Of a stretch of 18,115 nucleotides of DNA, positions 13,493 to 18,115 are shown one piece after another. The DNA comes from Anaerolinea sp. (GTDB lineage Bacteria > Chloroflexota > Anaerolineae > JAAEKA01). Below the pieces are notes generated by a model that saw only the letters and a list, made by a program, of their open reading frames with translations, ran no database searches and was not told where the DNA came from. Position numbers and translations under genes: made by a program. Position 1 is the stretch's first letter. The number at the start of each line of letters is the position of its first letter. Where the stretch lies: contig JACSRL010000129.1 in the NCBI GenBank assembly GCA_014879765.1, positions 1-18,115 on the forward strand, read 5' to 3'.

Positions 13493-14545
13493 TTACATCC
13501 CATTCAGCAGCACCTGCACCACCGGCGCCCCCGTCGCCACCTCGCCCACCAGCCAGGCATCCTCCAGCCGCGCCAGCAGCGGCTCGACCTGCTGGGGCGG
13601 CACAGCCAGCAGCAGCCCGCCGCTGGTCTCCGGCGCAAAGCAGAGGGTCCGCTGCGCCTCGCTGAGCTGGGGATCGAAACGCACGCGCGCCTCGAAATAG
13701 GCCCGGTTGTCGTGCGCGCCGCCGGGATAGACCCACTGGTCGCCGAACTCCTGCGCGCCCGGCAGCCAGGGCAGTTGGTCAAAGAAAAAGCGCAGGCTGA
13801 CAGCCTCCTCCCCCAGCATCTCGGCGGCGTGGCCCAGCAGGCCAAAGCCGGTGATGTCGGTGGCAGCCCGGACGCCGGCGGCCAGCGCCGCCTCGGCCGC
13901 GGCGCGGTTGAGCTGCGTCATGCTGGCCACGGCCGCGGCCAGTTGCTGGTCGCTGGTCAGATCGCGCTTGAAAGCGGTGGTGATCACCCCGGCGCCCAGC
14001 GGCTTGGTGAGCACCAGCCTGTCCCCTGGCCGCGCGCCCTGCTTGGTCAGCATGCGGCGGGGATCGACCAGACCCAGCACCACCAGGCCATATTTCGGCT
14101 CCTTGTCCTGGATCGTGTGGCCGCCGGCGATGGCGATGCCGGCCTCCTTGACCTTCGCTGCGCCGCCGGCCAGCACCTGGCTGAGCATGCCGGCCGGCAG
14201 GCTGGCCGGGAAGGCGGCGATGTTCAGGGCAAAAAGCGGCCGCCCCCCCATGGCGTAGATGTCGCTCAGGGCATTGGCCGCGGCCACCGCGCCATAGGTG
14301 GCCGGATCGTCCACGATGGGGGTGAAGAAATCGACCGTGGCCACCAGGGCCTGGTCGTCGCTCAGCCGGTAGACGGCCGCGTCATCGGGACGGCCCAAGC
14401 CCACCAGCAGATCGGGATAGTCCGCCGGGTCGAAGAGCGCAGCAAGAGGACGCAACACGTGCGCCAGGGCCTCAGGGGCCATCTTGGACGCTCAGCCCGC
14501 GCAGGCGGTGAGGGAAGTCAGACGGATTTGTTCGTCGTAGATCAT
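13493..14545 (-). CDS. selD: Selenophosphate synthase, itself a selenoprotein (in-frame TGA)
   Basis: SelD makes selenophosphate from selenide and ATP, the selenium donor for selenocysteine and selenouridine. Read from ATG 14545, the protein is 350 residues and starts MIYDEQIRLTSLTACAG, then TGA at codon 18 (14494-14492), then ASKMAPEALAHVL. The TGA sits where other SelD proteins have the catalytic Cys or Sec (motif C-A-G-C/U-A-x-K), with the essential Lys at residue 21. Downstream, ATVDFFTPIVDDP, ANALSDIYAMGG, GGHTIQDKEPKYG and TDITGFGLLGHAAEM are family motifs. The ATG lies 1 nt after the cyclase stop, so the two are coupled. A start at 14482 would remove the catalytic N-terminus. Confidence 0.93.
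14462..14491 (-). promoter_or_regulatory. Candidate SECIS hairpin after the selD TGA
   Basis: Directly downstream of the TGA, GCG(T)CC can pair with GGCGC at the base, and GGCC pairs with GGCC around a CCTGA loop containing a G. Bacterial SECIS elements lie in the coding region just after the UGA. The stem here is imperfect and the fold is only hand-drawn. Confidence 0.4.
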
Positions 14546-14546
14546 G

Positions 14547-15176
14547 TTATCGCATCAACACTGCGCGGCAGGGCGCGCCGTCCGCGCCGCCGATCTTGAT
14601 GGCCAGGCAGATCAGTTGATAGTCGCCAGCTTCGATGGCGCTCAGATCGAGGCCTTCGACGGCAATGACCCCGGCGCCCAGCAGGATCTGATGCGTTGCA
14701 ACGCCATCGTCGAAGGAGCCCACGGAGAGATAGTCGATGCCCACCAGCCTGACGCCGCGCTCGACCAGCCAGGCCGCGCCGCTGGGCTCGATGGCGATGA
14801 AGTCCTCGGCAAAGGCCGTTTCGCCCCGCTGCCAGCGCAGCGAGTTGTCGGTGCGAAAGAGCAGGCGGCGGACGCCGGCCGGGATGTCCAGCGCCTCCAG
14901 CGTCTCGGCGCTCAGATGGCCGCGGCCGCGCGCGTCCACCACCAGCGCCGGGCCGATCAGCGTCGCTAGATCCAGGCTTTCCACGGTGGCGCCGCCGCGG
15001 ATGAAGTGCGCGGGCGCGTCCAGGTGGGTGCCGGTGTGCGCGCTCATGTCCAGCCGGGTGAGGGTGTAGGCATCGCCGCGCTCCAGGTGCGCTGGCTGGC
15101 TCAGCCTGATGGGCGGATCGCCGGGCCAGACGGGCAGATCCGGCGTGATGGTCAGCGTGATGTCATGGATAGTCAT
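14547..15176 (-). CDS. Cyclase family protein (kynurenine formamidase-like)
   Basis: This 209-residue metal-dependent hydrolase belongs to the cyclase/KynB family (Pfam Cyclase). The N-terminus TIHDITLTITPDLPVWPGDP and the metal-binding signature SAHTGTHLDAPAHFIRGG (His/Asp ligands) are clear, as are GIDYLSVGS and the C-terminal IKIGGADGAPCRAVLM. Members open amide or lactone rings; the substrate here is unknown, since no tryptophan-degradation neighbours are present. No strong Shine-Dalgarno is seen. The selD ATG lies 1 nt after its stop. A fragment of a second copy of this gene lies at 16109-16175. Confidence 0.9.
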   Translation of the reverse strand: MTIHDITLTITPDLPVWPGDPPIRLSQPAHLERGDAYTLTRLDMSAHTGTHLDAPAHFIRGGATVESLDLATLIGPALVVDARGRGHLSAETLEALDIPAGVRRLLFRTDNSLRWQRGETAFAEDFIAIEPSGAAWLVERGVRLVGIDYLSVGSFDDGVATHQILLGAGVIAVEGLDLSAIEAGDYQLICLAIKIGGADGAPCRAVLMR

Positions 15177-15203
15177 GGCAGGTCAGGGGCCAATCAGGCC
15201 GGT

Positions 15204-16067
15204 TCAGCGCAGGCCGGCCGCGCGCAGCAAGTGGTCCGCCCAGGCGTCGTCTTCGCTGTCCAGCGGCGGCTCAGGATCGGCCGCGTAGTCGACCATGCGA
15301 GCGTAGGGGCCACCGGCGTAGGTCTGCTGAAACGCCAGTTGCAGGTCCAGCAGCACATCGGGGTCTTCCCCGGCCAACGGCACCAGGATACAGGGCAGCG
15401 GCTCTCGCAGCGAAATCGGATAGATCGAGAAGTCAATCCAATAGCCATCCCGCAGCGCGCTGCGGTTGAGCAGCACCAGATAGTCGGGCGCCAGCTCGTA
15501 GATCGCAGCCTCGAGCTCAGGATAGGGCAACAGCCGCTGCCCGTCGCGCAGCAGGTCGATCTCGATCAGGTTGGCGTCGCTATTCAGAATGTCCCACTGC
15601 TTGCTTTGATAGGCGCGGCGATCGGGGCCAGGCTGTTTGTTGGAGGGGCTGATGATCTCAATCAGGGTCACCAGCGCATGGTTGCGCTGGCTGTCGCGAA
15701 TCTCGACGAAGCGGTGGAGAATCGGATCTGATGGAACGCGGAAATCGATGATCGGAGAGGGTTGCTGGCGCGGCAATTCGAGCGCGGCCGTGGGCGCGGC
15801 CGTGTAGGCCACCGCGGCCTCCCCGATGCGGCGCTGGACGACGCTGACATCGGGAATCACCCGTCTCTCCCGGCCGCCGCCCATGACAATTCCCAGCTCG
15901 GCCCGTTTCTCAAGCCGGGCATAGTATCGGGCGGGAAGCTGCGCATTGAGCATCGAGCTGATGGTTGCAGCCAGGCGGTCGTGAAAATCTGGCCAGATGT
16001 CCGGGGCTTCCAGAAAGGGATCCATTCCGGGAAAAGAACCGCTGGCGGTGGTTAGTCTATCGGTCAT
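15204..16067 (-). CDS. DUF4058 family protein
   Basis: This 287-residue protein has unknown function, common in cyanobacteria and Chloroflexota. The family start is seen in GSFPGMDPFLEAPDIWPDFH (from residue 10). The central part, VTLIEIISPSNK with a later SDANLIEIDLLRDGQ, resembles the E...xSPxxK...D pattern of Uma2-type restriction-endonuclease-like proteins. That is a suggestion only. The ATG at 16067 is chosen because AGGAG lies 8 nt upstream; a GTG three codons earlier sits against that AGGAG and is less likely. The cyclase starts 27 nt after its stop. Confidence 0.85.
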   Translation of the reverse strand: MTDRLTTASGSFPGMDPFLEAPDIWPDFHDRLAATISSMLNAQLPARYYARLEKRAELGIVMGGGRERRVIPDVSVVQRRIGEAAVAYTAAPTAALELPRQQPSPIIDFRVPSDPILHRFVEIRDSQRNHALVTLIEIISPSNKQPGPDRRAYQSKQWDILNSDANLIEIDLLRDGQRLLPYPELEAAIYELAPDYLVLLNRSALRDGYWIDFSIYPISLREPLPCILVPLAGEDPDVLLDLQLAFQQTYAGGPYARMVDYAADPEPPLDSEDDAWADHLLRAAGLR

Positions 16068-16108
16068 TCTGCACACTCCTAACCGGGACGCACATAGATA
16101 CCGAAACG

Positions 16109-16175
16109 CCAGGTCGAGGCTCTTCAGGGTGGCGCCGCCGCGAATGAAGTGGCGGGCGTGTCCAGTGCGCGCCGG
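16109..16175 (-). pseudogene. Frameshifted remnant of a cyclase gene
   Basis: About 67 bp match 14966-15034 inside the intact cyclase gene. The central 11-base GGTGGCGCCGC..., GCGGATGAAGTG-like and GGCGCGTCCAG-like stretches are nearly identical. It encodes the HLD-P-HFIRGG-T-SLDL region. A one-base deletion near 16151-16156 breaks the frame. Homology begins right after the SDR stop and ends at codons corresponding to SLDLA. The start and the rest of the gene are missing. Confidence 0.6.
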
Positions 16176-16892
16176 TCAACTGCGCCCGTAGACCGGCAGC
16201 GCGGCGCCGGTGATGTGCGCGGCCGCGTCCGAGGCCAGAAAGACAAACGCGTCGGCGATGGCGGCCGGCGGCACCCATTTGCTCCAGTCGGCGTTGGGCA
16301 TCTCGGCGCGGTTTTGGGGGGTGTCGATGGTGCCGGGCAGCACGCAGTTGGCGGTGATGCCCTGGTGTTTGTATTCGGCAGCTATGCTCTCGACCAGACG
16401 CACCACCACGCTCTTGGAGGCGTTGTAGGCGCTGTGGTTGGCTGTGCCGGCCAGCGCCGCGCGCGCCGCGGTGTGAACGATGCGGCCCGAGCCCTGGCTG
16501 AGCATCTGCGGCAGCACGGCGCGGCTGAGGATAAAAGCTGAGCGCGCGTTGAGGTTCATCATCAGGTCCCAGGTTTCCAGCGCGGTCTCATGCGTTGGCG
16601 CGCCGGCCTTGTAGCCGCCGACGCTGTTGGCCAGCACGTCCAGGCGGCCATAGCGGGCGACGATAGCCTCCACCGCGCGCTGCACCGAGTCGGGATCCGT
16701 TACATCGACGCCGCCGCACAGCATGTGCCGGTCGGAGGCGGCCAGATCCGGGAACTGGGCCGGCAGGCGGTCGGCAGCGCGGTCGGCCAGCGCCAGCCGC
16801 GCCCCGGCGGCCAGAAAGGCGTGCGCCACCGCGTGCCCCAGATTGCCTGAGGCCCCGGTCACAAGAACTACCTGGTCATTGAGCTGCTTCAT
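16176..16892 (-). CDS. Short-chain dehydrogenase/reductase family protein
   Basis: This 238-residue protein has the classical SDR fold. The cofactor-binding TGASGNLG is at residues 12-19, NSVGG at 89-93, and the catalytic YNASK has Tyr156 and Lys160. The C-terminus carries NCVLPGTIDTPQNR and HITGAALPVYG. The usual catalytic Ser, 13 residues before the Tyr, is Ala143 (GRIVHTAARAALAG), so activity as a standard reductase is doubtful. Substrate is unknown. The ATG has AGGAG upstream and starts 24 nt after the glk stop, so it is probably in the glk operon. A cyclase remnant follows its stop. Confidence 0.9.
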   Translation of the reverse strand: MKQLNDQVVLVTGASGNLGHAVAHAFLAAGARLALADRAADRLPAQFPDLAASDRHMLCGGVDVTDPDSVQRAVEAIVARYGRLDVLANSVGGYKAGAPTHETALETWDLMMNLNARSAFILSRAVLPQMLSQGSGRIVHTAARAALAGTANHSAYNASKSVVVRLVESIAAEYKHQGITANCVLPGTIDTPQNRAEMPNADWSKWVPPAAIADAFVFLASDAAAHITGAALPVYGRS

Positions 16893-16916
16893 GGTTGGCT
16901 CCTGGCTGGTGGCCGC

Positions 16917-17903
16917 TCACAGATCCAGGCCGAGGCTGGCCAGGCCCAGCAGCGCCGCGTTCTGGTTCAGAATCACGTGTACCGGGAAGCGGATCAGGAC
17001 GGTGGAGAAACGGCCCTTGTGCAAAAAGGACTGCATGAAATACTTGTGCTCCAGCCAGGGCAGGATGCGCCGCGGGATGCCGCCGCCCAGGTAGATGCCG
17101 CCGCTGGCCATGAGCTTCAGGCCCAGGTTGCCCGCCTCGGCGCCAAGGATCGAGACGAACAAACGCAGCGCGGCCACGGCCAGCTCGCAGGGCTGCTGCT
17201 CATGGTTGAGCGCGGCGCCGACGATCAACGGCGTCGGGTCGCTGCCCTCCACAAGCTGTTTGGCCAGCCAGGGAGGCTCAGGCGCATAGCCGGTATTCTT
17301 GAGGAAGAAGTAGAGGTTGCGGATGCCCAGGCCGGAGCAGACCTTCTCGTAGCTGACATGGTCGTACAGACGCAGCATATAGCGCAGCAGGCTCATCTCC
17401 AACTCGTCGGTGGGGGCAAAATCGGCGTGGCCGCCCTCTGAGGCAAAGGCGCGATAGTGGCTGCCATCCCAGGTGAGATAGGCCTGGCCCAGGCCGGTGC
17501 CTGGCGCAAGGACGGCAATGGGGCCGTGCGGTTCCACGTCGCCGTCGTTGAGGGTGTGCAGCTCCTCCGGCTGCAGGTGCGGCACCGCATAGGCAATGGC
17601 CTGCAGGTCGTTGAGCAAGGTGATCGCCTCGACCTGCAACACCTCTTGCAGGCGGCTCTGCCGGATGACCCACGGCAGGTTGGTGATGGTGGCCTGGCCG
17701 CCGGAGACGGGGCCTGCCACGCCGAAGACCGCGCGTTCGACCGGCAGATTGACCTCAGCCATGAACGCCTGGACAATGGTCTCCAGATTGGCAAACTGTC
17801 CGCTGGGAAAGAGTTGCTCGACGATGGCTTCGTGCGCCCCTTTTTCTGGCGAAAAGATCGCCAGATGGGTCTTGGTGCCGCCGATGTCGCCTGCCAATAG
17901 CAT
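16917..17903 (-). CDS. glk: Glucokinase
   Basis: This 328-residue protein phosphorylates glucose with ATP. The ATP-binding AGDIGGTKTHLAIF (4-17) opens the protein. LLNDLQAIAYAVPHL, APGTGLGQAYL, FASEGGHADFAPTDE (including the EGGH active-site segment) and MASGGIYLGGGIPRRI are typical of the E. coli-type glucokinase family (Pfam Glucokinase). The C-terminus ends in FPVHVILNQNAALLGLASLG. The ATG has AGGAGG five bases upstream. A promoter and a hairpin repeat lie in front. The downstream SDR is likely co-transcribed. With pyk, it indicates sugar catabolism by glycolysis. Confidence 0.95.
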   Translation of the reverse strand: MLLAGDIGGTKTHLAIFSPEKGAHEAIVEQLFPSGQFANLETIVQAFMAEVNLPVERAVFGVAGPVSGGQATITNLPWVIRQSRLQEVLQVEAITLLNDLQAIAYAVPHLQPEELHTLNDGDVEPHGPIAVLAPGTGLGQAYLTWDGSHYRAFASEGGHADFAPTDELEMSLLRYMLRLYDHVSYEKVCSGLGIRNLYFFLKNTGYAPEPPWLAKQLVEGSDPTPLIVGAALNHEQQPCELAVAALRLFVSILGAEAGNLGLKLMASGGIYLGGGIPRRILPWLEHKYFMQSFLHKGRFSTVLIRFPVHVILNQNAALLGLASLGLDL

Positions 17904-17944
17904 GATGGCCTCCTGTGCCGATTCAAGTGCAACAAAGCGTCTTA

Positions 17945-18022
17945 GTAACTATCCAAAATTAACTTGGTGCTCTGGCCGGTCTCCGACCGAGCCAACCCGC
18001 GATGTTATTTCTTGACAGTTAC
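17945..18022. repeat. Hairpin repeat element, copy 3 (complete)
   Basis: This 78-bp copy has ends GTAACTATCCAAAATT and (at the right) TTATTTCTTGACAGTTAC, matching in 12 of 16 positions after reverse complement. The core 17969-18001 forms a CTGGCC-GGTC...GACC-GAGCCAG stem. It lies in the 5' leader of glk and is the reference for copies 1 and 2. It has no coding capacity. Confidence 0.75.
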
Positions 18023-18072
18023 CTATGCTGTGCCTGCTCAGCCAGTCGTTCAGAAACCGGCTCGCGCGGCGC

Positions 18073-18102
18073 AGTATAGCATCATAGCACGCCGACATCC
18101 AA
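18073..18102 (-). promoter_or_regulatory. Likely sigma-70-type promoter of glk
   Basis: On the - strand TTGGAT (18102-18097) and TATACT (18078-18073) are separated by 18 nt. This predicts transcription from about 18066 and a leader of about 160 nt containing the hairpin repeat. No other gene is visible upstream in the window. Confidence 0.55.
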
Positions 18103-18115
18103 TTCATCGCACCGG
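18103..18115. other. Window end, no feature seen
   Basis: These last bases lie upstream of the glk promoter; nothing can be assigned. Confidence 0.3.

Noticed and set aside
13452..13736. N-terminal extension of ubiE by 95 residues
   Set aside because: It is Ala/Gly/Arg-rich, overlaps selD, and the homology and promoter point to ATG 13451.
13493..14482. selD starting at ATG 14482 (329 residues)
   Set aside because: It would lack the catalytic Cys/Sec-x-x-Lys segment; the upstream frame continues through a TGA with perfect family similarity and a coupled ATG.

Overview
The window is G+C-rich bacterial chromosome that reads as a Chloroflexota (Anaerolineae/Caldilinea-like) genome. The assignment is an inference from gene content (ribosomal order, a DUF4058 gene, menaquinone-type UbiE, ParB-like/DUF4032-type protein, glucokinase) and from protein style; no 16S gene is present. 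No plasmid, phage or insertion-sequence gene was found.

Layout. Positions 1-4281 carry, on the + strand, the end of tuf, rpmG, a tRNA-Trp, secE, nusG, rplK, rplA, rplJ and rplL, a conserved translation/transcription cluster. An L10-type leader with a terminator/antiterminator switch precedes rplJ, and a strong terminator follows rplL. rpoB does not follow. Everything from 4409 to 17903 is on the - strand. In transcription order it runs: glk, SDR, a cyclase-gene remnant, DUF4058, cyclase, selD; then ubiE, a two-gene toxin-antitoxin-like pair, ubiX, a SAM methyltransferase; then a class A penicillin-binding protein, a ParB-like protein and pyk. Likely promoters sit before glk, ubiE and the PBP gene. 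The last two put the -10 box only 6-7 nt from the ATG, suggesting leaderless mRNAs. The pyk and rplL genes converge on one terminator.

Main points. (1) selD is longer than a stop-to-stop reading gives: its true start is 14545, and an in-frame TGA at codon 18 falls exactly on the catalytic Cys/Sec position, so SelD is itself a selenoprotein. (2) A perfect 13-bp palindrome sits in frame inside the methyltransferase gene, adding about 11 residues; a sister palindrome lies after tuf. This resembles the protein-coding palindromic elements known from Rickettsia. (3) Three copies (one partial) of a 78-100 bp hairpin repeat with imperfect terminal inverted repeats lie next to the tuf stop, the pyk stop and upstream of glk. 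(4) A heptamer-periodic repeat lies between rpmG and the tRNA. (5) A small, lower-G+C TA-like pair is inserted between ubiE and ubiX. (6) A frameshifted scrap of the cyclase gene lies directly after the SDR stop codon.

Functionally the window mixes core translation (EF-Tu, L33, L11, L1, L10, L7/L12), transcription elongation and protein export (NusG, SecE), glycolysis (Glk, Pyk), quinone synthesis (UbiE, UbiX), peptidoglycan synthesis (PBP) and selenium metabolism (SelD). I see no single large undescribed multi-gene system; the novelty lies in the selenocysteine codon and the small repeat elements.
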